Assembly: GCA_946811695.1 (NCBI GenBank)
Contig: OX328124.1
Coordinates: 63,384,860-63,448,859 of the forward strand
DNA length: 64,000 bases
From: Gonocerus acuteangulatus
Taxonomy: Eukaryota; Arthropoda; Insecta; Hemiptera; Coreidae
Direction of reading: 5' to 3'
A program made the position numbers and the translations under genes. Shown here piece by piece: positions 34,201 to 43,905 of the stretch; position 1 is the first letter of the stretch, and every line of letters starts with the position of its first letter. The notes below the pieces were generated by a model. It saw nothing but the letters and a program-made list of their open reading frames with translations. It ran no database searches and was not told the DNA's origin.

Positions 34201-37200
34201 TGTTCTAATTAATTGAATATTAGAAAAATTGGAAATAAAAAGATTCTTCAATGTAGACATTTATTGCTTGGTAGGTGTAGGTTACCTTCTGTATCTGGAA
34301 GTGCAGGACACCACTGATGTATGTAGGCATAAGGGTTAAAAGAGTCCAGAATCCCCAGTTCTGAGCCATGTGAGCAATGAGGAGAGACCAGAGTGGTACT
34401 GAACAAAGGAATGACATCCAGGGAGTTTTCGGCATCTAAATCACGTTATTAAAACTTAAAAAAAAAAAACAAACTTAAACAGGTATATTTAAGGCTTTAT
34501 TTGAATAGACTTTTTGTATCAACTCCATTATGACAAACACCTACTCTTTTTAGATTTAATAAAAATATACAGTTCTAAAAATCTGTAAAAGTAAATAAAA
34601 TGTTTCTAAAATCCATTAAAGGGTCGTCATTTTGAACTTGAAACGGATTGTTGGTTTTAATCTTAAACATGGTATAATTGTTCATGTTCTTGAGAATTAG
34701 TAAAGTACATTAGAAATGCTCAATTCATGATTTCTAAACTGCGAGTAATTTCACAGTGACCAAATTTCTTCTTCAATAAATATATCAACAATTTTTGAGT
34801 TTTGATAATGATCCTTAATTGATCTAATTATGTCTGGTTTATTTATTATTTCATTTTTTAAATCGTCGTCTTGTTGATGCCTACTTCAATAGCTGAAAAA
34901 TTTATTATGCTTAATGTACTAATTGTAAAGTCTTCAAGATTTTTTTCTGAATTATTTGTTATATTGACTTGAGAGGTATGCTTGAAAGATTCGCTTTCAA
35001 GAATTTTTTTCAGGTAGCATTGTTTGTAGAGAGAAACCACTACTGAGCATAAATTACTCATCACCAGTTACGTGGGGGAAAAAAAGTATAATATTAAAGC
35101 ATATCTTCATAATATCAAAATAAGCAATTTTTAACTCTTTTTAAGTAAATCATAAGGACCAACAGTCTTTCAGAAAATGTGACTTTTCACAAGATTTAGT
35201 TAGACCTTATTTATAAGACGAGTCATTTTGAATATTAAAAGATCATCAATTACTGGAGAAGGATTCAAAATCTTCCATCTAAAACAAATGCTCGTTACTT
35301 TCTAAACCCTACATTAAAATACTGTATTTACATAAATTAATGAAGAAATGGAATGTGAAAGTGTTAGAATGAGATCAAGTTAAAATATCTTATCTCTATG
35401 TCCTAACCTATTATGTATCGATGTACAAATGTGTCTGACTGCGCATGCGCTCAGTTGTAGCTGTAGTAGTTGTTCTGATGTAGCCACGCTGTTCAGTACT
35501 ATGTGTATGCCTTGTGCTATTATTAAAACTGTGTTATTCATGAACTAGTTTCTTGGTCTCCCAACCTTTAACCCAACAGAAAGTTTCTGTACTATCCAAA
35601 CTAATTTAAATAAATACAAGCCCAAAGATGAAAAACACTTCAAAAACCTTCAATCTATACTTTATTTAGGAAAGGAATTGATGCAGCCAGGATATCTAAG
35701 CTACCTCCTTTGATAAAGAAGTAAAATGGATTTTTCAGCATAGATGGAGACATGTATATATTGAATTTACACCAAATTGATAAAATCACAGAAGTTATGG
35801 TTAGAATTAAAACTTGTTAAACATACTGTAGTTGAACTAGGAGAGCTCATCAGACTGGATTCGATAAAAAGCCTCTCCTCCTTTGAGGTAATTTTGTGCT
35901 TCTCTGGAGAGTCAGATACATATAATATGCAAAGCAAACCCAAAGCAACAGATAAACCTCCTAAACATGGAAATAATATTTTATTGCTCATGCTTTCTCA
36001 TTTTATATACTATAGGTTAAAAAATATAAATAAATACCTGAAACATAAAAAATAGATGGCCAGTCCCACGAACTTGCTGCCAACAACCCACCAGCTATTA
36101 ACATAACTATTGTTCCAAATTGTGTTCCTGCAATTAAAAGAAGTATTAATATATTTATTTTGGAGGTTTTCCCTCAAAATTTAAAAGTTGTGCATCATTT
36201 AGTGGAATAAAATTCAGATTTTTTTTAGGGAATATCTTGGAATCACTTATAAATAAAACTATTAAATTCTGTTGTAATGTTTCAATAAATGTAACATTCT
36301 CAAGAACAACTAAATTTTCCTTGTCCACAACAAATACTGAACCAAATATTTTCAAAAGTAATGGGGTGATCTGTAGGGCCTGTGGGCAACCTTTTGATGA
36401 TTTCAAAGTATTAAAATGACATTATTATTATCTTTTTCCCTCTCTCACTATGTACTTCTTGTAATATATTTTAATATTTAAGAATACATCATTTTTATTC
36501 ATCAAACGAAAATACAGGTGGCTCTATTTGTGTTTACATTTAGAATGAATGGTCATCCAGAAGACAGAGTAAATAATATTTGCTTAGAGTTGGCTACTGC
36601 CAGTTTCCTGTGCATTGTGGCACACGAATCCCACTTTTCATTGAAATATTTTTGCAGGGGGTATTTATTTTTCATGAAATATCAGAACAAAGTATTAAGT
36701 ATTTCTATTCCAAGCTTTCCAAATGAAATTATGTAAAGAACGGAAACACGCCAAAATAAAGCAGTTCCTTTGAGTGTTCTAGGCTTGCAGGCTAGCTCAA
36801 TCAAAGGTAGTCTGCCCCCAGTGCTCAAAATGTTAAATCAGCTACCATTTTTGGCCCAATGCTAGCAACGCTAATTGGTTATATTTATCATTTATTTTTT
36901 TCAGAAGGAACCCCAACACTACACTAAGTGGTACTAATATTTATGAAGTGTTTTAAAAGCGTCTGCCTTATTTATTATTCATTTTAAAATTGCCTTAATT
37001 TGATTTTTTTTTACATTAATGATATTTGGCTTCTGAATAAAACACTATTTTTGGGCAATATTGTTTTGCCCCTTTACCGTATGCGCAGTACCTGGTGTTC
37101 CAAGGTATGTCCAGGAAACACATACTTTCCTTTTTTTTTACCCAAGAGGTACATTATAGCTAAATTTCAAGGTGCATAAAACACTTCATGAAAAGTGTGT

Positions 37201-37980
37201 TACCAGCTCTCCGACTAATAATTTCTGAAGAGTTGGCATTTATGCCATCTCATATGAAGGGAAGTATATAGAAATAAAGCGATAAAGAAAGAAAATGTGG
37301 GGCTACCTTCTTACTGCCCCTACCCGTATACTGGAAAGTGGCTACAATTAATTTAGTTCAAAATAAAAAGAGCAGCTGAAAATATTAATTTAAATACATT
37401 AAAAAATTGTCTGTATCACCAAATAGTTAAAGGGGTAAATAAGTGAATGAAGTGAATATATAAGTAAAAAAACTAACACTGAAAGCTGTTTTAGAAATAA
37501 GAATCAGAAGGAAATACCTACTTTATATTGAAGATGTCAATAAATCATAAATTATTCATTCTAAAAGACTGAATTTAAAATTTATTTTAGTAAGCTAATT
37601 TTAGATTGAACTATTTTTTGCTCATTAGTCATTAATTTTTTTTTTTTTTTTTTTTTTTAGAAATACTGTTTTTACTCAATTATTAGTCAAAAATATCAAG
37701 GATGCCCAAAAACATTAAAAATCTGATATATATAGCTGCTTTTTCATACCTGACCAAGACCTTGAACGACCCTGACAAAGCAGGTAGTTAAGAATCCTGC
37801 ATATAATGCTGATACTGGCAAAAGAAGCGTAGAAAGCCCATTCACTATCATACATATTCCTAGTAGATAGGCAGCTCCAATCCTTCCAGCCAGCTGACCT
37901 GCAGGGATCCGAGTCACCAAATAGCCCCAGAAAAAACTTCCTAAAATAGTACCTCTTTCAGCTAAAGTCCAATTCACAGT
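29582..37980 (-). CDS. SLC17-type transporter (sialin/Na-phosphate cotransporter-like), partial, two internal exons missing
   Basis: The encoded protein is a major facilitator superfamily anion transporter of the SLC17 group, a 12-helix membrane protein moving organic anions or phosphate with protons or sodium. Six exons are read: 37980-37750 (77 codons), 36127-36038, 35960-35827, 34435-34286, 30997-30756 and 29749-29582 with the stop. All have GT donors and AG acceptors. Family signatures include ERGTILGSFFWGY, RVVQGLGQ, WGFWTLLTLMPTY, NHLDLSPNFAGTLMGITNG and QWRIVFLIS. Exons 2-3 (joined codon GGA) and 3-4 (phase 0) splice in frame. Exon 1 to 2 and exon 4 to 5 do not: each needs a missing exon of length 3n+1, where relatives carry a VTYP...PPxERS segment and an NGxLSALPYL segment. 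N-terminal exons are also absent. The family is certain. Whether the locus is functional, broken or misassembled is open. Confidence 0.88.
29975..30050. repeat. intronic hairpin, 19-bp arms
   Basis: CTTGTCTCCCGGCTTCTTT and its inverse (18 of 19) flank 38 bp containing TCTCCAGCGGTG, a string also found in the D module at 40.7 and 42.7 kb. It lies in the last intron of the SLC17-like gene. Confidence 0.7.
30680..30738. repeat. (TA)n and T run beside a splice donor
   Basis: A (TA)n tract (about 30680-30719) followed by a T run. On the gene strand it starts 12-17 bases after the donor of the exon ending at 30756. Confidence 0.9.
30756..30997 (-). CDS. SLC17-like gene, penultimate exon
   Basis: Acceptor CCTATGTTTAG|CATTGTA, donor AGTAAT|GTAAGT. 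Encodes two bases of a split codon, then LYGGAIALTLLALLNTDKTG and, further on, GLNAGTYSGY and NHLDLSPNFAGTLMGITNG, the most conserved motif of the family (helices 9-11). It ends in phase 0. Its acceptor lies about 35 bp from an HLE-B insertion. Confidence 0.95.
31033..32285 (-). mobile_element. HLE-B, full length, in SLC17-like intron
   Basis: 3' end TTTTAGCACTTTCCTCCGAA at 31033, 5' end CAGGTCCTGCGAGACGGACTT at 32285. The microsatellite at about 31160-31234 is (CT)n followed by (TA)n. About 2-3 tandem units with G runs lie at 31480-31800. It shares the transcription direction of the gene, so its 3' hairpin sits just upstream of the penultimate exon's acceptor. Confidence 0.93.
32486..32805 (-). 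mobile_element. diverged HLE-B fragment in the same intron
   Basis: CACATTCCTCCAAGGAAAAT, GACCCCCGTTAAAATTTATT, a short (TA)n(TG)n, CACCAGAGTTTTTGTTTTTT and GGTTTACCCCGGACCC. The 5' end is missing. Markedly more diverged than its neighbour. Confidence 0.75.
32806..33781. other. intronic sequence, no missing exon seen
   Basis: I read the minus strand for the expected NGxLSALPYL exon and found no frame resembling it. Confidence 0.5.
33851..33876 (-). other. hammerhead-like core, left arm
   Basis: Minus strand CTGATGA, T, GGAGGAATAGTCC, GAAA. The core heptamer is canonical, but the stem has only three pairs and there is one extra base before it. Confidence 0.35.
34094..34120 (+). other. hammerhead-like core, right arm
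   Basis: CTGAAGA, T, GGAC-AAATA-GTCC, GAAAC. The stem is better than in the left arm but the heptamer has A at the conserved U position. Confidence 0.3.
34286..34435 (-). CDS. SLC17-like gene, exon 4
   Basis: Acceptor GTGATTTAG|ATGCCG, donor CAGAAG|GTAACC. Exactly 50 codons, phase 0 at both ends: MPKTPWMSFLCSVPLWSLLI and, later, HMAQNWGFWTLLTLMPTYIS, matching the central loop and helix 7 of the family. The M at its start is an internal residue, not a translation start. Confidence 0.95.
34436..35361. other. intron, no recognised element
   Basis: AT-rich intronic sequence. A 68-codon minus-strand frame at 34858-35064 has no family resemblance. Confidence 0.45.
35362..35578 (+). mobile_element. 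solo LTR, copia-like
   Basis: A 217-bp sequence starts TGTTAGAATGAGATC, ends TTTAACCCAACA and is flanked by a perfect 5-bp duplication GAAAG (35357-35361 and 35579-35583). TG...CA ends, 5-bp target duplication, short length and a TATTAAAACTGTG stretch near the 3' end fit a Ty1/copia-type LTR left by recombination. It lies in the intron between SLC17-like exons 3 and 4. No internal region or second LTR is present. Orientation is inferred from the TG...CA polarity and is uncertain. Confidence 0.75.
35827..35960 (-). CDS. SLC17-like gene, exon 3
   Basis: Acceptor CATGTTTAG|GAGGTT, donor ACTACA|GTATGT. Completes a split Gly codon, then GLSVALGLLCILYVSDSPEK and FIESSLMSSPSSTT. This is helix 6 and the start of the large cytoplasmic loop; DSPEKH is the position where relatives have DxPxxHP. 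Confidence 0.95.
36038..36127 (-). CDS. SLC17-like gene, exon 2
   Basis: Acceptor TTTAATTGCAG|GAACAC, donor GTTTCAG|GTATTT. TQFGTIVMLIAGGLLAASSW and DWPSIFYVS match helix 5 and the following loop. The intron to exon 3 is only 77 bp. The exon needs one base from an upstream exon, which exon 1 (phase 0) cannot supply. Confidence 0.95.
36128..37749. other. intron lacking an expected exon; old HLE-A trace
   Basis: No frame resembling the expected VTYP...ERS exon. Positions about 36590-36775 weakly resemble the HLE-A 5' region (GGCTACTGCCAGTTTCCTGT, AAATAAAGCAGTTCCTTTGA). Confidence 0.45.
37750..37980 (-). CDS. SLC17-like gene, first exon found
   Basis: Acceptor GGGTTCCAG|ACTGTG, donor GGTCAG|GTATGA. 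Exactly 77 codons: TVNWTLAERGTILGSFFWGY, then TRIPAGQLAGRIGAAYLLGI and FVRVVQGLGQ. This is the segment from helix 2 to helix 4 and the conserved RVxQGLG motif. It begins inside the protein, so at least one upstream coding exon is missing from what I can see. Confidence 0.95.
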
Positions 37981-38345
37981 CTGGAACCCAAGTGTTTAAA
38001 ATTAAATATTTGCTATTATTAAAACATTATATATTTCTCAGAAAGTACATAAATTGAATGTCTCTAAATCATCTGTTGTTTTTTTCTAGGTGTTAGCAGT
38101 TGCCTTTAACACCTAACCTCAGTTGGCTGTTAGCACATAAAGGATTTGTTAAATAGAAGCTCATATCTACAATGTTGCATGGCATGTTACTCTACCTGTT
38201 AAAGATAAGAGTAACTAATTTTAAATTTTCCAGGTACTGCGAATTCTGTGAAAATGAACTAGCCTGATAGCATTTAGTGCCCTTCAAGGATTCAAAGGTA
38301 GGAGGACATCGTATGTCAATAATTTTGTTTCTATGCTTAACTGAA
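37981..38345. other. no upstream SLC17 exon found
   Basis: The minus strand upstream of the first exon shows no frame like the N-terminal region of the family. Confidence 0.4.
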
Positions 38346-38417
38346 TTTTTTAGCTATTTCCTCTTTCCCTCCATAGGGAAGAAACCCTCTTGTGCTGAAA
38401 TCTGGAAGTGCGCACTA

Positions 38418-38482
<65 letters not shown>
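38346..38482 (-). mobile_element. degenerate HLE-A 3' end
   Basis: TTTTTTAGCTATTTCCTCTT, TCCATAGGGAAGAAACCCTC and CTGGAAGTGCGCACTAGAA, followed by (TA)n (38420-38481). Confidence 0.65.
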
Positions 38483-38484
<2 letters not shown>

Positions 38485-38608
38485 TGTGTGGAACGGCTTC
38501 TTTCTCCAGAGGTGTCGCTCCTCTCTTCATCGCAATATTTCATCGGGTTCATCTCCGACTTCTTCAGGCTACTTGTGTCGTCCTCGGTGGTTGTCAAGGG
38601 AATGATAT
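38483..38608 (+). repeat. D module, diverged copy
   Basis: GGAACGGCTTCTTTCTCCAG, CGGGTTCATCTCCGACTTCT and GTCAAGGGAATGA match the D module at 40671 and 42685 with many differences. It starts directly at the end of a (TA)n tract and is cut by a LINE. Confidence 0.65.
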
Positions 38609-39447
38609 TTTTTTTTTTGTCCACCCTCCCAAATTTATTTTATGTACATAGAGAGCTCCAGGCCCAACGGATTGGAACCTGGAGCTGGACTTAAAGCTAC
38701 ACCTTATTCTATGCTTACGTACTAGAAGGGGGATGTATTTACAATCGGGGGACATAAGCCTAATTAGTCTAAAATACTATATCTAGAGGGACACAAAGTT
38801 GTATAGGGAGCGACTATACAAGGATGGAACTTACATCTAACTTAAAACTAACAAATAAACTTAAAACTAATATATACAATATTTACATACAGCTGCTTCT
38901 AAGCAGCGTCTTCGCAGAGATGCTGGATTCGTCTGGTGCTGCCATGCCACCTCTGAGGTAGAGGAGGTGGTGTCAAGTCTCTGAAGAGGGGGTTCACACA
39001 GTACCGGAGGCTGTTATAGAAATTAATATGACGCCTCCGTTTGAAGTCTTGAACCGAGGGCAGCATCAGCTCATCGTGGAGGAGGGATGGCTTCTTCCTT
39101 CGGAGGGTAGTGTGCTGCACGGCCCGAAGCAGGACCCCGCTCTGGAAACACTGCAGCCGCCTGAGCGTGTGAGGGTACATGTACCTCAGAGCGGGTGCCC
39201 CGTGCAGAAGAGTCGGCCTGATGATCGCCTTGTAGATCTGCAGCTTTAGCCGAAGCGACAGCTGTGTCGATCGCAAGAGATAATTCAGGCGGAACGTCTT
39301 CTGGCGGGCTTCCTTCAGGCGGCTGTTGACATGGGCCGTCACTGACAGATGCCGGTGTATGTGCACTCCCAAGTAGTTGATCTTCGTGGACAGCTTGTTC
39401 CGCTGGCCCCAGAACTCGAAATGCGAGGGCAGGGACATGTTTTTCAT
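38608..39447 (-). mobile_element. 5'-truncated Jockey-type LINE
   Basis: Minus-strand LINE with a 182-codon ORF fragment, a 3' UTR of about 280 bp and a poly(A) tail (T run at 38608-38619). It is inserted in the D module. Confidence 0.85.
38899..39447 (-). pseudogene. Jockey reverse transcriptase C-terminal region
   Basis: The sequence downstream of the polymerase palm in Jockey-clade LINEs: INYLGVHIHRHLSVTAHV (the YLGV motif after the catalytic core), KLQIYKAIIRPTLLHGAPAL (thumb region) and LRRLQCFQSGVLLRAVQHT. It ends in a normal stop after HLCEDAA. No RNase H follows, as is usual for Jockey. There is no frameshift in this part, so the insertion may be fairly young, but the 5' truncation removes the YADD-containing core and the endonuclease. 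Confidence 0.88.
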
Positions 39448-39631
39448 TCAGTCACCTTGTTATAGTGGAATATTCATTTTACTGTAAAATGAAATAAAAT
39501 AAACAAACAACCAATTAAGAATGCAGGGAATCCTGTACAAAAACGTTTATTTTAAGCACCGTTTTCTCCGACTGTAATTGCCCTATTGCTATTTTCGAAT
39601 AGCGTTCGTTTTTTTTTCTAAGCTTAAGCTT

Positions 39632-40335
39632 AAAAAAAGTCCGACTCGCAGGAACTGCATCATCTTAGCGCGGTTCCTGTTCATATCCCTATTGTCATTT
39701 GAAAAGCTTAGAATAGAAACAGATAATATTTTCCTCTGCCTTTGTTCAAGGGTTTTATGACTTTACCTGGTCGGTTCCGCCAGACCCTAGAATCCTCTTC
39801 TACCGATACTTCATTTCAAACGTTTCAATGCATTGGAAAATATCAAAATTTTTCACATATTCCTGTGTTCTTTTACTATAGTAATAATTCTACAAATATA
39901 ATCAATTAAAAAATAAAATTAAAAAAACAACAGCATGAAGGCAATTGAAAATATTCAAAAGACATGCTAGTTTTGATGAAATTCAAACATGCAAAAAAAT
40001 GTTTCAACTGAATCCCATGATTCTAAGTAACCAAACCAAAAACTTGATTTAACAACTTTTTTTCCGATTTTCTCAGAAACGGTTAAAGCGATCGGCTTAA
40101 AAAAGGTTTCACTCGTTTTACTAGCCCAAGAAGCTAATAAAACGAGTACTTACAAGCATATGAACTCAAAAACGTAAGCGTTACGATTTTTTTGCGTGAA
40201 TTTCGCCCCAAACGCCATCTTCCAGTGGGCGGATTTTGCTGGTTAACGAACTTGACCATTCAAATTGGACGACGGATTTTTGTACCAAATTTCATCAAAA
40301 TCGGACCATTAGGGACGCCGGAAATCCGCGAACAG

Positions 40336-40405
<70 letters not shown>
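39632..40405 (+). mobile_element. HLE-A1, 5' two thirds
   Basis: 5' tip AAAAGTCCGACTCGCAGGAA and CTTAGCGCGGTTCCTG. Continues through TTCGCCCCAAACGCCATCTT to (TA)n at 40342-40405. The 3' end is replaced by a D module that begins at the (TA)n. Confidence 0.85.
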
Positions 40406-40408
<3 letters not shown>

Positions 40409-40884
40409 GATGGAACGGCATTTTTCTCCCAGCCAGGTACTTGTTTCTTCCTCGGTGGTAGCCAAGGGAATGACATTTTTCTCGATCTGGGCTCCTTTTC
40501 TCCCCTCTAGCCACAGTATCGGCGGACGAATGGTGTTGAAGCTCCCTGGTGTATTTGGGATTCTGTCCGTTAGTAGCGCTGATGGTATTGCGTCTTTTTT
40601 TTTTCCTGCTTCTATTTTCCTCGCCGTAAGGTTTAATATGTTTGATGTTATTTTTCCTCGCTGGGATAGTATTTTTGGATGGAACGGCATTTTTCTCCAG
40701 CGGTGGTACTCCTCCTCACTTCTTCCTGGAATATTTCGATGGATTCATCTCCATCTTCTTCAGCCAGGTACTTGTTTCTTCCTCGGTGGTAGCCAAGGGA
40801 ATGACATTTTTCTCGATCTGGGCTCCTTTTCTCCCCTCTAGCCACAGTATCGGCGGACGAATGGTGTTGAACGGACAGAATCCC
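40406..40884 (+). repeat. D module, two copies
   Basis: Partial copy at 40408-40560 and full copy at about 40660-40878, both containing GGAACGGCATTTTTCTC, TCCTCGGTGGTAGCCAAGGG and GCCACAGTATCGGCGGACGA. No coding potential. The origin of the module is unknown. All copies touch a (TA)n tract or another D copy. Confidence 0.7.
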
Positions 40885-40928
40885 AAAAAAGTCCGACTCG
40901 CTGGAACTGCGTCATCTTAGCGCGGTTG

Positions 40929-40998
<70 letters not shown>

Positions 40999-42402
40999 GC
41001 CACATCTACATCTAGGTCATTAGCGCCGACATCCAGGGTGTAGCGAGGAATTTCACCAGCGAGCCGTGGGATGATAAAATTCCTGCCGGAGGTTGGGAAT
41101 CGAACCCTCCATCTCCCGCTTATGAATCCAAGGCGCTAGCCATTAGACCACGGGAGACCCCGGTTCCTGTTCATATCCCTATTCTCATTTGAAAAGCATA
41201 GAATAGAAACAGATAATATTTTCCTCGGCCTTTGTTCAAAGGGTTTTATGGCTATACCTGGGCTCAGGTCCGCAAGACCCTAGAATCCTCTTCTACGGAT
41301 ACTTCATTTCATACGTTTCAATGAATTGGAAAATATCAAATATTTTCACACATTCCTGTGTTCTTTTACTATAGTAATAATTCTACAGATAAAATCAATT
41401 AAAAAATAAAATAAAAAAACCAACAGCATAAAGGCAATTGAAAATATTCAAAAGACGTCAACGAATCTTTTTCTCTTGGCAAGCTATATTTCTAACAATG
41501 AATTGTTTTTCTTATTTTGCCTAATCTGTTTTATTGTAAAATACATTATCCAACTATAAGCAATTAAAAAATAACAAGGAATAAAAACAAACAAAAAGAA
41601 CAGTTCGAATAAGCAAAATCAATTACTTTAATGTTTTAAGCACTTATTTCTCCGATTGACATCGCCTTATCAAAACTGTCATCAGAACCTTTTTTGTAGA
41701 GCATTTAGTAAGCTTTCTAATGGTATTCTTTCGTTTACCAAGATTCTCAACCTTTTTCGAGATATTAAGGAAAATATTCAAAGTTACCAAAACTTTTTAA
41801 GTCTGTTAATAAAATATTTTATTCTAACCCTTCCTTAACTCCAAACGTAACCAAAAGTTTAACATGTTAGTTTTGATGAAATTCAAACATGCAAAAAAAT
41901 GTTTCAACTGAATCCCATGATTCTAAGTACCCAAACCAAAAACGGTATTCAAAAAATATTTTTCCAATTTTCTCGAAAACGGTTAAAGCTATCGCCTAGA
42001 AAAAGGTTTCATTCGTTTTCCTAGCCCAGGAATCATATAAAACGAGTACTTAGAAGCTTATGAACTCAAAAACGTAAGCGTTACGATTTTTTGCGCGCGA
42101 ATTTCGCCCCAAACGCCATCTTCCAGTAGGCCGATTTTGCTGGTTAACGAACTTGACCTTTCAAATTGGACGAAGGATTTTTGTACCAAATTTCATCAAA
42201 ATCGGACCATTCGTCTTCTAGCTAGAGAGCGAATAGACAAATATATATATATATATATATATACAAATTTGAACCACCGTTATTTTCGGTCTCTAGGGGT
42301 TCTGAAACGCGAAATTTTCTAGTCGGCACTTCCGGATTGTTTCATTGTATCAACCCTATAAGCGGGGTTCCTCCCTATGGGAGAGGGAGGAACCGCGCTA
42401 AT
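40885..42402 (+). mobile_element. HLE-A1, full length, interrupted by SINE-3
   Basis: 5' tip AAAAGTCCGACTCGCTGGAA. 3' hairpin CTCCCTATGGGAGAGGGAGG and AACCGCGCTAA. A short (TA)n lies at 42241-42263. It is split inside the 5' subterminal repeat by the SINE at 40933-41160. Confidence 0.9.
40933..41160 (-). mobile_element. tRNA-headed SINE-3, best preserved copy
   Basis: Minus strand: GGGTCTCCCGTGGTCTAATG is the A-box head, GGAGGGTTCGATTCCCAACC the B box. The SINE-3 body runs to CGGCGCTAATGACC and GATGTGGCGTAAAA, with a tail of about 65 A. The long tail and intact boxes suggest a relatively recent insertion. The host HLE-A sequence continues on the other side (CGGTTCCTGTTCATATCCCT). Confidence 0.9.
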
Positions 42403-42414
42403 ACAAGAGGGAGC

Positions 42415-42646
42415 TTCAACACCATTCGTCCGCCGATACTGTGGCTAGAGGGGAGAAAAGGAGCCCAGATCGAGAAAAATGTCATTCCCTTGGCTACCAC
42501 CGAGGAAGAAACAAGTACCTGGCTGAAGAAGATGGAGATGAATCCATCGAAATATTCCAGGAAGAAGTGAGGAGGAGTACCACCGCTGGAGAAAAATGCC
42601 GTTCCATCCAAAAATACTATCCCAGCGACGAAAAATAACATCAAAC

Positions 42647-42689
<43 letters not shown>

Positions 42690-42918
42690 TGATGTTATTT
42701 TTCGTCGCTGGGATAGTATTTTTGGATGGAACGGCATTTTTCTCCAGCGGTGGTACTCCTCCTCACTTCTTCCTGGAATATTTCGATGGATTCATCTCCA
42801 TCTTCTTCAGCCAGGTACTTGTTTCTTCCTCGGTGGTAGCCAAGGGAATGACATTTTTCTCGATCTGGGCTCCTTTTCTCCCCTCTAGCCACAGTATCGG
42901 CGGACGAATGGTGTTGAA
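42415..42918. repeat. 504-bp palindrome of the D module
   Basis: Two inverted D copies of about 252 bp meet at a (TA)n centre (about 42649-42685). Every position I compared by eye pairs with its partner about coordinate 42666.5. The palindrome lies between an HLE-A 3' end (42402) and a second HLE-A 3' region (42927 onward). Confidence 0.9.
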
Positions 42919-42924
42919 CGGACA

Positions 42925-42993
<69 letters not shown>

Positions 42994-43083
42994 AATTTGA
43001 ACCACCGTTATTTTCGGTCTCCGAAACGCGAAATTTTCTAGTCGGCACTTCCGGATTATTTCATGAGATCAACCTTATAAGCG
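42919..43083 (+). mobile_element. HLE-A 3' region, hairpin lost
   Basis: (TA)n (42927-42990), then AAATTTGAACCACCGTTATT to CATGAGATCAACCTTATAAG. It lacks the terminal hairpin and 7 bp of the CTAGGGGTTCTGAAA block. Confidence 0.75.
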
Positions 43084-43823
43084 ATTTTATTATTGAAAAT
43101 ATATGCAAAATCTCAAAACAGCTCATGTCTCTTTATAATTTTTTTTCCATGACTTACTGAAACATATTTTTTGGATGAGTGTCAAACGTCTCAACTTTGT
43201 TTACACTCAATCCTCCATCTTGAAACCTATAAAAGAAAAGTCGTGTTCGCTATTATTATTTTCAACAGTATTTTGCCGAAGATAGTAAAGAGATTTTCAA
43301 TAAAAATTGTTCGAATGACAACCGGCAGATACCAGTTTATTATGATAGTATTATCTCAAAACATACATTAAAACTTGAGAGAAAAGTTACAACAAAATTA
43401 TAAACATTCCAAAAGAATTCCAACATTAATCTGTTAATTTTCCAAAAGAAGCCGCGTTCTTTGATGTGTCTTCTGATCCCCAATTTGTGTAATTATCGCT
43501 GATAAGAGAAGTCGATTGTTTTATTAAAGTTTTTATAGATCCAGCAATTTATTTGTGAACCTTAGTGCAAGATGGGCCTGATTCCTTGGATTAAGGCGGA
43601 AAACAGCCCGATGAAATTACCAATAGGATTGGGTAAAATAGTCAGAGAAAAATGTGACGTCTAGATGCGATAATAAAGTAGGTTTTTTAGGAATCTCCTT
43701 ACACACAGAAGGCTTCCTATTTTTTTTTAAACTTCCCAGTAAAAATAAGAAGAAAATTGAAATAAAAATATGTTTATTGATGGAGATAGTGTTTATGAAT
43801 TAACATTATAACTAATTTATAAT
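43084..43823. other. no recognisable gene
   Basis: AT-rich sequence without a supportable feature. Confidence 0.4.
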
Positions 43824-43905
43824 ATACGAAGACAAGGTATGGTTGGGATTCGGCTAGGAGAAAATTTTCTCCTAGCCGAATCCCAACCATACCTTGTCTT
43901 CGTAT
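43824..43905. repeat. 82-bp perfect palindrome
   Basis: 41-bp arms without spacer. The arm includes GGTTGGGATTCGGCTA, also found in HLE-A3 (15150-15165; inverted at 51186-51204). The right flank continues CTACAACGGCTAACTATCTC, as A3 does with GACGGCTAACTAACTAATCT. Confidence 0.9.

Noticed and set aside
34858..35064. 68-codon frame inside the SLC17-like gene as an extra exon
   Set aside because: Exons 3 and 4 already join in frame, the peptide has no transmembrane or family similarity, and flanking splice sites are absent.
36155..36406. 83-codon minus-strand frame as the missing SLC17 exon
   Set aside because: It lacks any of the conserved VTYP...ERS residues and is low-complexity.
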